Source: Echinarachnius parma
Taxonomy: Eukaryota; Echinodermata; Echinoidea; Clypeasteroida; Echinarachniidae
NCBI GenBank assembly: GCA_037951105.1
Contig: JBAMJV010009668.1
Coordinates: 32,501 to 96,500 of the forward strand
DNA length: 64,000 bases
Reading direction: 5' to 3'
Positions within the stretch are counted from its first letter, which is position 1, and every line of letters starts with the position of its first letter. The notes beneath the pieces were generated by a model. The model saw only the letters and a list, made by a program, of their open reading frames with translations. It had not been told where the DNA came from and did not search any database. The translations under genes were made by a program, and so were the position numbers. This document shows positions 33,039-46,570 of the stretch, piece after piece.

Positions 33039-34711
33039 TTAGGTTATACATATACATATGTATAACCTATTGATTTCGTCAAGATTTTTATTATTTATTA
33101 TTATTATTATTATTCTTCCGATTTTGTTCGTCGCATATCTCAAGATCAAATGAATCAATCATCATGAAACTTCACATGATGATAGATCATCATCTGACTT
33201 AGTGCAACGTAATCATTTTAATCTCGTCAGATCACTGTGACGTCATCAGGACGCCATTTTGTCAAATTTCAATAATCATCATAACTCAGTCATGCATCAT
33301 TAATTTCACTTCAAATTTCGCATCAATATCAATCAGTTCAATCGTCATATTTTAAGCTCATGTGCGTGCGCTTACACTCAGAGACGCGCGCATACGCGTC
33401 CGTCAAGTGAATAAAAAAAAATTAAAATGTTCAAAACCCCAACCCGAGTAATTTACTATATGTTTCAGACAATTTTAAGCGTTTCAAAAAATTCCGCGCG
33501 TGCGCGTCGGCGCGCGCGTATTTGCGCGCGTAACGCGAATGAATAGGAAAATTATCGTTTTTTCACATGTTTTGCATTCCTTATAGATCCCTCAACACAC
33601 CCTATCAATTTGAGTCATTGTTGACTCATAATGACGGAGTACGCGCGCGTCAAAGTTAAAATTACGCGCGCACGCAAAATGGCAAAACATGGTAAAAACA
33701 TCATTTTTTCATTATGCCATAACTTTTTAAAAAGTCCACAAACATCCAATTTTCTTTTAATATTCGGATAGATTATGAGTTGTAGATACGAAGTCATACC
33801 TCATTTATTCCGAGTAAATGTTATAAAGTCATCGTATTGACGGTTAAAGTTGAAAATGCGAATTTTAATCAATTTCAATCAATGTTGAAATCGATCACAG
33901 TGGACTATTGACCATATCTCGCTTATTCTCCATCAATTTTCTCCCAAATTTTGATATATCGTAGCTGATGTCCTGCTCTATTCGCAATCTTTTCACAACA
34001 ATTCGTTATGTTAACTGGATCCTGATGAATTGTTTGATTGTAAATAAGAGTCCAAATCTGATAAAAATTGAGGTTTAGCCAAAACGTATGATATCGACCT
34101 ATAACTGCTGAAGAAATTATGCTATCAATTTGAGATTTCGCATGTAGATAGGGATTTGCAAGCCCATCATTTCATAAGTTAACACCAAATCGCGAAAATG
34201 CATATAACATTGTCTTATTTACCGTTAAAGGTCAAATAAATCAAGCATGAATACTCAATAACCACGTACGCCGTGGACATGAAATTCAGCACACATGTAT
34301 GGTATAATGAAAGGAAAAATGTTCATAATATAAGATCGGATTATGAAAATGGCGTTAAGGATATGTAAATTAGGTTCAAAGGTCAAATAATTCACTGTTA
34401 CAATGAAAAATGCAGTGTGCAATCACTGATGTATCTTTCCCGATTTCCCATTTTCGTTAAGAGATCTAATGTTGGTCTCGCGGTATAATTTGTGACACAA
34501 GATCAAAGGGTCTTGGGTTCGAATCCAAGGCAATATTGTTTAACTTTCTTTTTTTCTTCTTTTTTACCCTTTTTTCAGGGGGGGGGGGGGGGGGAGGAAT
34601 CTATTATTATTGATATGATGATTGAGTAGTTATTTTTGGAATCATCCTTTTATCATTTTAAATCGATATGTATAACCTTAATTCGTCAAAAGTGACGAAT
34701 TCAAAATCTAG
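33039..34711 (+). repeat. Array unit 10, P type, with tRNA-like segment
   Basis: Single left palindrome. The divergent front (AGTGCAACGTAATC, TCTCGTCAGATCAC) replaces the first CRE and is shared only with unit 21. A box at 34473-34483, B box at 34516-34526, then T-rich and a run of about 17 G. Ends CAAAATCTAG. Confidence 0.88.
34473..34526 (+). other. tRNA-like segment in unit 10
   Basis: A-box-like TGGTCTCGCGG and B-box GGTTCGAATCC with the same spacing as in unit 1. Confidence 0.6.
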
Positions 34712-36238
34712 TATTGTTTTTGTGTCTGTATGCCAATGCATAGAGACACGAAAACAAGGATTTTGTTCGTCGGATACCTCAATAACGGGTGCAGCTATTG
34801 TCCTGAAACTTTGCCAGATGATAGATCTTGGTCTAACTTAGAACTGCCAAACTTTTGGGTGCCGCCGACTATTCGTGACGTCATCGGGACGCCATTTTGT
34901 GAAATTACATTCATGGATGTATCTCTGTCATGCATCTTCTATTTCCCTTTAAATGTGGCGCCAATAATCATCACGCCGAGTGGCAACTTTTCCGATTATG
35001 CAAATGCGCATGCGCCACGTAACAAGCGCGTAAGCGCCCGTCTAAGGATCTTAAAATCTGAAAATGCTCAAAAACAACCATTTTTTTATTCGGGCATAAC
35101 TTTTTTAAAAGTCCATAAACATCCAATTTTCTTTGAATATCCAGAAAGATTATGAGTTGTAGATGCGAATTCATACCTCATTCATGCCGAGTAAATGTCA
35201 TAAAGTCATCATATTGACGGTTAAAAATTAAATGGCGCACGAGTGTGAAAATTTCCCAAGTCTGGTCTCTTACCGGCCATAACTTTTTAAAAAGTCCACA
35301 AACTCGCAAATTTCTTTGAATATCCGGAAAGATTATGAGTTGTAGATGCGAATTCATACCTCATTTATGCCGAGTAAATGTTACAAAGTCATCATATTGA
35401 CCGTTAAAATTTAAAAAGCGCACGAGTGTGAAAATTGGCTAAGTCTGAACAGCGCCATCTAACATCTAAGGGCGAACCGTTCAAAACAAATAATTGGCAA
35501 AATATGGTAAAAACATCCTTTTTTAATTCGGCCATAACTTTTTCAAAAGTCGACAAAAACCCAATTTTATTTCAATATTTTGATAGATTATGAGTTGTAG
35601 ATACGAATTCATACTTGCTTTATGCCGAGTAAATCTTCTAAAGTCATCGAATTGACCGGTTAAAGTTGAAATCGCGCAAAGAGTGTGAAAATTGGCTAAA
35701 TCTGGTCAAACATGCACTTCTCTTATCGGTCACAACTTCTTTGATAAATGGTAATATACAAATATTTTTTTCATATTCTGAAAGAGTATGAGTTGCACAT
35801 ATTTTTACAATTTTAACATTGGCCAATCAGATTTTGTAAAGTCATCATAGTGCACGATAAAGAAAAAAAAAGTTCAACCTTCAATTACGACCTGTTCCCG
35901 TGCTCAAATCGTAAAATAAAATCGAAAAAATGATTGTGTAGAGGAAACTCAGGTTTAACATACTGAAAACCGGGTCAAAATCGGCCAAAGGAAAGGTGTG
36001 ATATGGTTGAAATAAGACGTCAGGTACTGAGCCATTTTACAGTCATTTTGGTCAATTATAGAGCTGCCCCCTCCACTTTTGTTATGAATTAATATTGTTA
36101 CCCTATTTTGTGTCATTCATTTATGCCAAGTAGATGTTATGACATCATCATATTACGCGTTGAAAAGTCAATATCATCATATCGAAATTTCAATATGTAT
36201 AACCTTAATTCGTCAAAAGTGACGAATTCAACATCTAG
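34712..36238 (+). repeat. Array unit 11, Q type (1,527 bp)
   Basis: The first 480 or so bases match unit 14, including private changes (TATGCAAATGCGC, GCGTAAGCGC). The rear carries private changes (GGTACTGAGCC, CAATTATAGAGC, CAAGTAGATG) shared with unit 20. Confidence 0.9.
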
Positions 36239-38090
36239 TTATTATTAGGTTATACATATACATATGTATAACCTATTGATTTCGTCAAGATTTTTCTTTA
36301 TTCTTCTTCCTAATTTTGTTCGTCGATTATCTCAAGATCAGATGAATCAAATATCATGAATTATCACATGATGATAGATCATGTTCTAACTTAGAACTGC
36401 CCACTTTTTCAGTGACGTCACATGACTGTGACGTCATCAGGACACCATTTTGTAAAATGTTAATAATCATCATATCTCAGTCATGTCATATCAATTTCAA
36501 TTCAAATTTCGCATTAACATTAATCAGGTCAATGGTCATCTTTTAAGCACATGCGCGTACAATTACACTCGGAGACGCGCGCGTACGCGTCCGTCAAATG
36601 AAAAAAAATGTCAAAAAATGCTCAAAACCTCAACCCGAGTAATTTACTATATGTTTCAGACAATTTTAAGCGTTTCAAAAAATTCCGCGCGTGCGCGTCG
36701 GCGCGCGCGTATTTGCGCGCGTAACGCGAATGAATAGTAAAATTGTCGTTTTTTCACATGTTTTGCATTCCTTATAGATCCCTCAACACACCCTATCAAT
36801 TTGAGTCATTGTTGACTCATAATAACGGAGTACGCGCGCGTCAAAGTCAAAATTACGCGCGCACGCAAATTGGCAAAATATGGTAAAAACATACTTTTTT
36901 TATTCGGCCATAACTTTTTTTAAAGTCCACAAACACCCAATTTTCTTTTAATATTCGGATAGATTATGAGTTGTAGATACGAATTCATACCTCATTTATG
37001 CCGAGTAAATGTTATAAAGTCATCGAATTGACGGTTAAAGTTGAAATCGCGCACGAGTGTGAAAATTGGCTAAATCTGGTCAAACATGCCCTTCTCTTAT
37101 CGGTCATAACTTCGTTGATACATGGATATATCCAAATATTTTTTCATATTCTGAAAGAGTATGAGTTGCACATATTTTTACATACCTAATAATGGACAAT
37201 CCGATTTTGTAAAGTCTCCATAGTGCACGATAAAGTAAAAGAAAAGTTCAACCTTCAATTACGACCATGATTTGGAGTGTAGAATAGCGCCATCTATCGG
37301 CGGATAATTCAAAAATCTGTCCGCGCGCACGCAAATTGGCAAAATATGGTAAAAACATCCTTTTTGTATTCGGCCATAACTTTTTCAAAAGTCGACAAAA
37401 ACACAATTTTATTTTAATATTTGGATAGATTATGAGTTGTAGATGCGAATTCATACTTCCTTTATGCCGAGTAAATGTTCTAAAGTCAACGAATTGACCG
37501 CTTAAAGTTGAAATCGCGCAAAGAGTGTGAAAATTGGCTAAATCTGGTCAAACATGCACTTCTCTTATCGGTCACAACTTCTTTGATACATGGATATATA
37601 CAAATATTTTTTCATATTCTGAAAGAGTATGAGTTGCACATATTTTTACAAATTTAACATTGGCCAATCAGATTGTGTAAAGTCATCATTGTGCACGATA
37701 AAGTTAAAAAAAGTTCCAATTACGACCTGTTCCCGTGCTCTAATCGTGAAATAAAGTCGAAAATCACGATAGTGTAGCGGAAACTCAGCTTTAACATACT
37801 GAAAATCGGGTAAAAATCGGCCAAAGGAAAGGTGTGATATGGTTGAAATAAGACGTCAGGTACAGAGCCATTTTACAGTCATTTTGGTCAATTTAAGAGC
37901 TTCCCACTCCCCAATTTGATAACAATTGAATGTAATGAATTAATATTGTTACCCTATTTTGTGTCATTCATTTATGCCAAGTAAATGTTATGACATCATC
38001 ATATTACGCGTTGAAAAGTCAATATCATCATATCGTAATTTCAATATGTATAACCTTAAATTCGTCAAACGTGACGAATTCAACATCTAG
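36239..38090 (+). repeat. Array unit 12, P front with Q rear
   Basis: Starts TTATTATTAGG before the palindrome. P core to about 37010, then two rounds of Q-type subrepeats separated by a block with TAGCGCCATCTATCGGCGG. No tRNA-like part. Confidence 0.85.
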
Positions 38091-39659
38091 TTAGGTTATA
38101 CATATATCATATGTATAACCTATTGATTTCGTTCGAATTTTTATTATTATTATTATTTATTCTTCTTCCTAATTTTGTTCGTCGCATATCTCAAGATCAC
38201 ATGAATCAATTGTCATGAATCTTCACATGGTGATAGATCATGATCTAACTTAGATCTGCTAACTTTTTCAGTGACGTCACATCACAATGACGTCATCAGG
38301 ACGCCATTTTGTCAAATTTCAATAATCATCATATCTCAGTCATGCATCATTAACTTCATTTGAAATTTCGCATCAATATTGATCAGGTCACTGGTCATCT
38401 TTTAAGCTCATGCGCATACAATTACACTCGGAGACGCGCGCGTACGCGTCCGTCAAATGAAAAAAAATGTCAAAAAATGCTCAAAACCTCAACCCGAGTA
38501 ATTTACTATATGTTTTAGACAATTTTAAACGTTTCAAAAAATTCCGCGCGTGCGCGTCGGCGCGCGCGTATTTGCGCGCGTAACGCGAATGAATAGTAAA
38601 ATTGTCGTTTTTTCACATGTTTTGCATTCCTTATAGATCCCTCAACACACCCTATCAATTTGAGTCATTGTTGACTCATAATAACGGAGTACGCGCGCGT
38701 CAAAGTCAAAATTACGCGCGCACGCAAATTGGCAAAATATGATAAAAACATACTTTTTTTATTCGTCCATAACTTTTTAAAAAGTCCACAAACACCCAAT
38801 TTTCTTTTAATATTCGGATAGATTATGAGTTGTAGATACGAATCCATACCTCATTTATGCCGAGTAAATGTTATAAAGTCATCGAATTGACGGTTAAAGT
38901 TGAAATCGCGCACGAGTGTGAAAATTGGCTAAATCTGGTCAAACATGCCCTTCTCTTATCGGTCATAACTTCTTTGAGACATGGATATATCCAAATATTT
39001 TTTCATATTCTGAAAGAGTATGAGTTGCACATATTTTTACATACCTAACAATGGACAATCCGATTTTGTAAAGTCTCCATAGTGCACGATAAAGTAAAAG
39101 AAAAGTTCAACCTTCAATTACGACCATGATTTGGAGTATATAATAGCGCCATCTATCGGCGGATAATTCAAAAATCTGTCCGCGCGCGCGCAAATTGGCA
39201 AAATATGGTAAAACATCCTTTTTGCATTCGGCCATAACTTTTTAAAAAGTCCACAAACACCCAATTTTATTTAATATTCGGATAGATTATGAGTTGTAGA
39301 TACGAATTCATACCTCATTTATGCCGAGTAAATGTTATTAAGTCATCGAATTGACGGTTGAAAGTTGAAATCGCGCAAGAGTGTGAAAATTGGCTAAATC
39401 TGGTCAAACATAAGACGTCAAGTACAGAGCCATTTTACAGTCATTTTGGTAAATTTAAGAGCTTCCCACTCCAATTTGGATTACAATTGAATGTTATGAA
39501 TTAATATTTGTACCATTTTTGTGAAATTCATTTATATCAATAAATGTACTTAAATCATCATATTTCCTGTTGAAAAGGCAATATACATGTAATACCATAT
39601 TATAGTATTTTCAGTATGTATAACCTTAATTCGTCAAAAGTGACGAATTCAAAATCTAG
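38091..39659 (+). repeat. Array unit 13, P front, shortened rear
   Basis: The left palindrome has a three-base centre (ATC). The P core is followed by the TATCGGCGG block seen in unit 12, then a contracted and divergent rear (ATTCATTTATATCAATAAATG). Ends CAAAATCTAG without a tRNA-like part. Confidence 0.85.
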
Positions 39660-41190
39660 TATTGTTTTTGTGTCTGTATGCCAATGCATAGAGACACGAA
39701 AACAAGGATTTTGTTCGTCGGATACCTCAATAACGGGTGCAGCTATTGTCCTGAAACTTTGCCAGATGATAGATCTTGGTCTAACTTAGAACTGCCAAAC
39801 TTTTGGGTGCCGCCGACTATTCGTGACGTCATCGGGACGCCATTTTGTGAAATTACATTCATGGATGTATCTCTGTCATGCATCTTCTATTTCCCTTTAA
39901 ATGTGGCGCCAATAATCATCACGCCGAGTGGCAACTTTTCCGATTATGCAAATGCGCATGCGCCACGTAACAAGCGCGTAAGCGCCCGTCTAAGGATCTT
40001 AAAATCTGAAAATGCTCAAAAACAACCATTTTTTTATTCGGGCATAACTTTTTTAAAAGTCCATAAACATCCAATTTTCTTTGAATATCCAGAAAGATTA
40101 TGAGTTGTAGATGCGAATTCATACCTCATTCATGCCGAGTAAATGTTATAAAGTCATCATATTGACGGTTAAAAATTAAATAGCGCACGAGTGTGAAAAT
40201 TTCCCAAGTCTGGTCTCTTATCGGCCATAACTTTTTAAAAAGTCCACAAACTCGCAAATTTCTTTGAATATCCGGAAAGATTATGAGTTGTAGATGCGAA
40301 TTCATACCTCATTTATGCCGAGTAAATGTTACAAAGTCATCATATTGACCGTTAAGATTTAAAAAGCGCACGAGTGTGAAATTTGGCTAAGTCTGAACAG
40401 CGCCATCTAACATCTAAGGGCGAACAATTCAAAACAAATAATTGGCAAAATATGGTAAAAACATCCTTTTTTAATTCGGCCATAACTTTTTCAAAAGTCG
40501 ACAAAAACCCAATTTTATTTCAATATTTGGATAGATTATGAGTTGTAGATACGAATTCATACTTGCTTTATGCCGAGTAAATCTTCTAAAGTCATCGAAT
40601 TGACCGCTTAAAGTTGAAATCGCGCAAAGAGTGTGAAAATTGGCTAAATCTGGTCAAACATGCACTTCTCTTATCGGTCACAACTTCTTTGATAAATGGA
40701 AATATACAAATATTTTTTTCATATTCTGAAAGAGTATGAGTTGCACATATTTTTACAATTTTAACATTGGCCAATCAGATTTTGTAAAGTCATCATAGTG
40801 CACGATAAAGAAAAAAAAAGTTCAACCTTCAATTACGACCTGTTCCCGTGCTCAAATCGTGAAATAAAATCGAAAAAATGATTGTGTAGAGGAAACTCAG
40901 CTTTAGCATACTGAAAACCGGGTCAAAATCGGCCAAAGGAAAGGTGTGATATGGTTGAAATAAGACGTCAGGTACAGAGCCATTTTACAGTCATTTTGGT
41001 CAATTTAAGAGCTCCCCCCTCCCCTTTTGTGTTATGAATGAATATTGTTACCCCATTTTGTGTCATTCATTTATGCCAAGTAAATGTTATGACATTATCA
41101 TAATTACGCGTTGAAAAGTCAATATCATCATATCGTAATTTCAATATGTATAACCTTTAATTCGTCAAATGTGACGAATTCAACATCTAG
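39660..41190 (+). repeat. Array unit 14, Q type (1,531 bp)
   Basis: Front matches unit 11; rear does not. Q frame open. Terminal loop AATG. Confidence 0.9.
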
Positions 41191-42904
41191 TATTGTTTTT
41201 GTGTCTGTATGCCAATGCATAGAGACACGAAAACAAGGATTTTGTTCGTCGGATACCTCAATAACGGGTGCAGCTATTGTCCTGAAACTTTGCGGGATGA
41301 TAGATCTTGGTCTAACTTAGAACTGCCAAACTTTTGGGTGCCGCCGACTATTCGTGACGTCATCAGGACGCCATTTTGTGAAATTACATTCATGGATGTA
41401 TCTCAGTCATGCATCTTCTATTTCCCTTTAAATTTAGCACCAATAATTATCACGCCGAGTGGCAACTTTTCCGAGTATGCGCATGCGCATGCGTCACGTA
41501 ACAAGCGCGTACGCGCCCGTCCAAGGATCTTAAAATCTGAAAATGCTCAAAAACAACCATTTTTTTATTCGGGCATAACTTTTTAAAAAGTCCACAAAAA
41601 CCCATTTCTATTTGAATATTCGGATAGATTATGAGTTGTAGATGCGAATTCATACCTCATTCATGCCGAGTAAATGTCATAAAGTCATCATATTGACGGT
41701 TAAAAATTAAATGGCGCACGAGTGTGAAAATTTCCCAAGTCTGGTCTCTTACCGGCCATAACTTTTTAAAAAGTCCACAAACTCGCAAATTTCTTTGAAT
41801 ATCCGGAAAGATTATGAGTTGTAGATGCGAATTCATACCTCATTCATGCCGAGTAAATGTCATAAAGTCATCATATTGACGGTTAAAAATTAAATGGCGC
41901 ACGAGCGTGAAAATTTCCCAAGTCTGGTCTCTTACCGGCCATAACTTTTTAAAAAGTCCACAAACTCCCAAATTTCTTTGAATATCCGGAAAGATTATGA
42001 GTTGTAGATGCGAATTCATACCTCATTTATGCCGAGTAAATGTTACAAAGTCATCATATTGACCGTTAAGATTTAAAAAGCGCACGAGTGTGAAAATTGG
42101 CTAAGTCTGAACAGCGCCATCTAACATCTAAGGGCGAACACTTCAAAACAAATAATTGGCAAAATATGGTAAAAACATGCTTTTTTAATTCGGCCATAAC
42201 TTTTTCAAAAGTCGACAAAAACACAATTTTATTTGAAAATTTGGATAGATTATGAGTTGTAGATACGAATTCATACTTGCTTTATGCCGAGTAAATCTTC
42301 TAAAGTCAACGAATTGACCGCTTAAAGTTGAAATCGCGCAAAGAGTGTGAAAATTGGCTAAATCTGGTCAAACATGCACTTCTCTTAACGGTCACAACTT
42401 CTTTGATACATGGATATATACAAATATTTTTTCATATTCTGAAAGAGTATGAGTTGCACATATTTTTACAATTTTAACATTGGCCAATCAGATTTGGTAA
42501 AGTCATCATAGTGCACGATAAAGAAAAAAAAAGTTCAACCTTCAATTACGACCTGTTCCCGTGCTCAAATCGTGAAATAAAATCGAAAAAATGATTGTGT
42601 AGAGGAAACTCAGCTTTAGCATACTGAAAACCGGGTCAAAATCGGCCAAAGGAAAGGTGTGATATGTTTGAAATAAGACGTCAGGTACAGAGCCATTTTA
42701 CAGTCATTTTGGTCAATTAAAGAGCTGCCCCCTCCCCTTTTGTTATGAATTAATATTGTTACCCTATTTTGTGTCATTCATTTATGCCAAGTAAATGTCA
42801 TGACATCATCATAATTACGCGTTGAAAAGTCAATTATCATAATATATCGAAATTTCAATATGTATAACCTTTAATTCGTCAAAAGTGACGAATTCAACAT
42901 CTAG
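41191..42904 (+). repeat. Array unit 15, Q type with an extra subrepeat (1,714 bp)
   Basis: The subrepeat containing CTTACCGGCCATAACTTTTT occurs twice in a row (41751 and 41934, period 183 bp), which explains the added length. Confidence 0.9.
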
Positions 42905-44420
42905 TATTGTTTTTGTGTCTGTATGCCAATGCATAGAGACACGAAAACAAGGATTTTGTTCGTCGGATACCTCAATAACGGGTGCAGCTATTGTCCTGAA
43001 ACTTTGCCAGATGATAGATCTTGGTCTAACTTAGAACTGCCAAACTTTTGAGTGCCGCCGACTATTCGTGACGTCAACGGGACGCTATTTTGTGAAATTA
43101 CATTCATGGATGTATCTCAGTCATGCATCTTGTATTTCCCTTTAAATTTAGCACCAATAATTATCACGCCGAGTGGCAACTTTTCCGATTATGCGCATGC
43201 GCATGCGCTACGTAACAAGCGCGTACGCGCTCGTCTAAGGATCTTAAAATCTGGAAATGCTCAAAAACAACCATTTTTTAATTCGGGCATAACTTTTTAA
43301 AAAGTCCACAAAAACCCAACTTTCTTTTAATATCCGGAAAGATTATGAGGTGTAGATGCGAATTCATACCTCATTTATGCCGAGTAAATGTCATAAAGTC
43401 ATCATATTGACGGTTAAAAATTAAATAGCGCACGAGTGTGAACATTTCCCAAGTCTGGTCTCTTATCGGCCATAACTTTTTAAAAAGTCCACAAACTCGC
43501 AAATTTCTTTGAATATCCGGAAAGATTATGAGTTGTAGATGCGAATTCATACCTCATTTATGCCGAGTAAATGTTACAAAGTCATCATATTGACCGTTAA
43601 AATTTAAATGGCGCACGAGTGTGAAAATTGGCTAAGTCTGAACAGCGCCATCTAACATCTAAGGGCGAACAATTCAAAACAAATAATTGGCAAAATATGG
43701 TAAAAACATCCTTTTTTAATTCGGCCATAACTTTTTCAAAAGTCGACAAAAACCCAATTTTATTGGAATATTTGGATAGATTATGAGTTGTAGATACGAA
43801 TTCATACTTGCTTTATGCCGAGTAAATCTTCTAAAGTCATCGAATTGACCGGTTAAAGTTGAAATCGCGCAAAGAGTGTGAAAATTGGCTAAATCTGGTC
43901 AAACATGCCCTTCTCTTATCGGTCACAACTTCTTTGATAAATGGAAATATACAAATATTTTTTTCATATTCTGAAAGAGTATGAGTTGCACATATTTTTA
44001 CAATTTTAACATTGGCCAATCAGATTTTGTAAAGTCTTCATTGTGCACGATAAAGAAAAAAAAAGTTCAACCTTCAATTACGACCTGTTCCCGTGCTCAA
44101 ATCGTGAAATAAAATCGAAAAAATGATTGTTTAGAGGAAACTCAGCTTTAACATACTGAAAACCGGGTCAAAATCGGCCAAAGGAAAGGTGTGATATGGT
44201 TGAAATAAGACGTCAGGTACAGAGCCATTTTGGTCAATTAAAAAGCTGCCCCCTCCCCTTTTGTTATGAATTAATATTGCTACCCTATTTTGTGTCATTC
44301 ATTTATGCCAAGTAAATGTTATGACATTATCATGTTACGCGTTGAAAAGTCAATATCATCATATCGAAATTTCAATATGTATAACCTTAATTCGTCAAAC
44401 GTGACGAATTCAACATCTAG
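42905..44420 (+). repeat. Array unit 16, Q type (1,516 bp)
   Basis: Full-length Q. The variable site is TGA and the CRE is altered (TGACGTCAACGG). A short deletion in the rear removes the TTTACAGTCA phrase. Confidence 0.9.
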
Positions 44421-46570
44421 TTATTATTATTATTATTTATTTATTCTTCCCATCAATTTTGTTCGTCGCATATCTCAAGATCACATGAATCAATTGTCAT
44501 GAATCTTCACATGATGATAGATCATGATCTAACTTAGATCTGCAAACTTTTTCAGTGACGTCACATTACTATGACGTCATCAGGACGCCATTTTGTCAAA
44601 TGTTAATAATCATCATATCTCAGTCATGATTTATCAATTTCAATTCAAATTTCGCATCAATATTAATCAGGTCAATGGTCATCTTTTAAGCTCATGCGCG
44701 TGCAATTACACTCGGAGACGCGCGCGTACGCGTCCGTCAAATGAAAAAAAATGTCAAAAAATGCTCAAAACCCCAACCCGAGTAATTTACTATATGTTTC
44801 AGACAATTTTAAGCGTTTCAAAAAATTGCGCGCGTGCGCGTCGGCGCGCGCGTATTTGCGCGCGTAACGCAAATGAATAAGAAAAATGTCGTTTTTTCAC
44901 ATGTTTTCCAATTCTTATACATCCCTCAACGCACCCTATCAATTTGAGTCATTGTTGACTCATAATAACGGAGTACGCGCGCGTCAAAGTCAAAATTACG
45001 CGCGCACGAAAATTGGCAAAATATGGTAAAAACATACTTTTTTTTTTCGGCCATAACTTTTTAAAAAATTCATAAACACCCAATTTTCTTTTACTATTCG
45101 GATAGATTATGAGTTGTAGATACGAATTCATACCTCATTTATGCCGAGTAAATGTTATAAAGTTATCATATTGACGGTTAAAGTTGAAAATGCGCATTTT
45201 AACTGATTTTAATCAATTTTGAAATCAATCACAGCAGACTTCCGACCATATCTCGCTAATTCTCCATTAATTTTCTCCCAGATTTCGATATGTTGTAGCT
45301 GAGGTTATGCTTTAAAAGTGCTGTGGTTTAAATTACCCAACAATATCAATTCAGGAACTATAATGTGTCTCTATACAATTGTGATTAGTCTGCCACGCGT
45401 TTTTGCGCGCGTAAAGCAAATCAATAAGACAATTTTATTTTTTTCACATTTTTGCCATCCTGATACATCCCTCAACTCACCCTATCAATTTGAGTCATTG
45501 TTGACTCATAATAACGGAGTGTGCGCGCGTCAAAGTTAAAATTACGCGCGCAAGCAAATTGGCAAAATATGGTAAAAACATCCTTTTTGTATTCGGCCAT
45601 AACTTTTTTTAAAAGTCCACAAACACCCAATTTTATTTTAATATTCGGATAGATTATAAGTTGTAGATACGAATTCATACCTCATTTATGCCGAGTAAAT
45701 GTTATAAAGTCATCATATTGACGGTTAAAGTTGAAAATGCGAATTTTAATCAATTTCAGTCAATGTTGAAATCGATCACAGCGGCCTATTGACCATATCT
45801 CACTTATTCTCCATCAATGTACTCCCAAATTTTGATATATCGTAGCTGATGTTCTGCTCTATTCGCAATCTATTCACACCATTTAGTTTTGTTCAATGGA
45901 TCCTGATGAATTGTTTGATTGGAAATAGAGTTCAAATCTGTTACAAATTGAGGGTTAGCCAAAACGTATGTTATCGACATAACTGCTGAAGGAATTATGC
46001 TATCAATTTGAGATTTCGCATGTAGATAGGGATTTGCAAGCCCATCATTTCATAAGTTAACACCAAATCGCGAAAATGCATATTTCATTGTCATATTTAC
46101 CGTTAAAGGTCAAATAAATCAAGCATGAATACTCAATAACCACGTACGCCGCGGACATGAAATTCAGCACACATGTATGGTATAATGAAAGGAAAATGTT
46201 CATAAGATAAGATCGGATTATGAAAATGGCGTTAAGGATATGTAAATTAGGTTCAAAGGTCAAATAATTCACTGTTACAATGACAAATGCAGTGTGCAAT
46301 CACTGATGTATCTTTCCCGATTTCCCATTTTCGTTAAGAGATCTAATGTTGGTCTTGTGACGCAAGATCAAAGGGTCGTGGGTTCGAATCCAAGGCAATA
46401 TTTTTTAACTTTCTTTTTTCTTCTTTTTTTCTCTTTTTTCAGAGGGGGGGGGGGGGAATATATTATTATTGATATGATGATTGAGTAGTTATTTTTGGAA
46501 TCATCCTTTTATCATTTTAAATCGATATGTATAACCTTAATTCGTCAAAAGTGACGAATTCAACATCTAG
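44421..46570 (+). repeat. Array unit 17, long P type without left palindrome (2,150 bp)
   Basis: Starts with TTA microsatellite instead of the palindrome. It contains a second, partial P core (GTGCTGTGGTTT ... CCACGCGTTTTTGCGCGC, then a second AP-1 pair) that is also present in unit 25. B box at 46381-46391; part of the A box is deleted. A G run follows. Confidence 0.85.
46381..46391 (+). other. B-box remnant in unit 17
   Basis: GGTTCGAATCC is intact, but the A box is damaged (TGGTCTTGTGACGC), so pol III promotion is unlikely for this copy. Confidence 0.55.
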
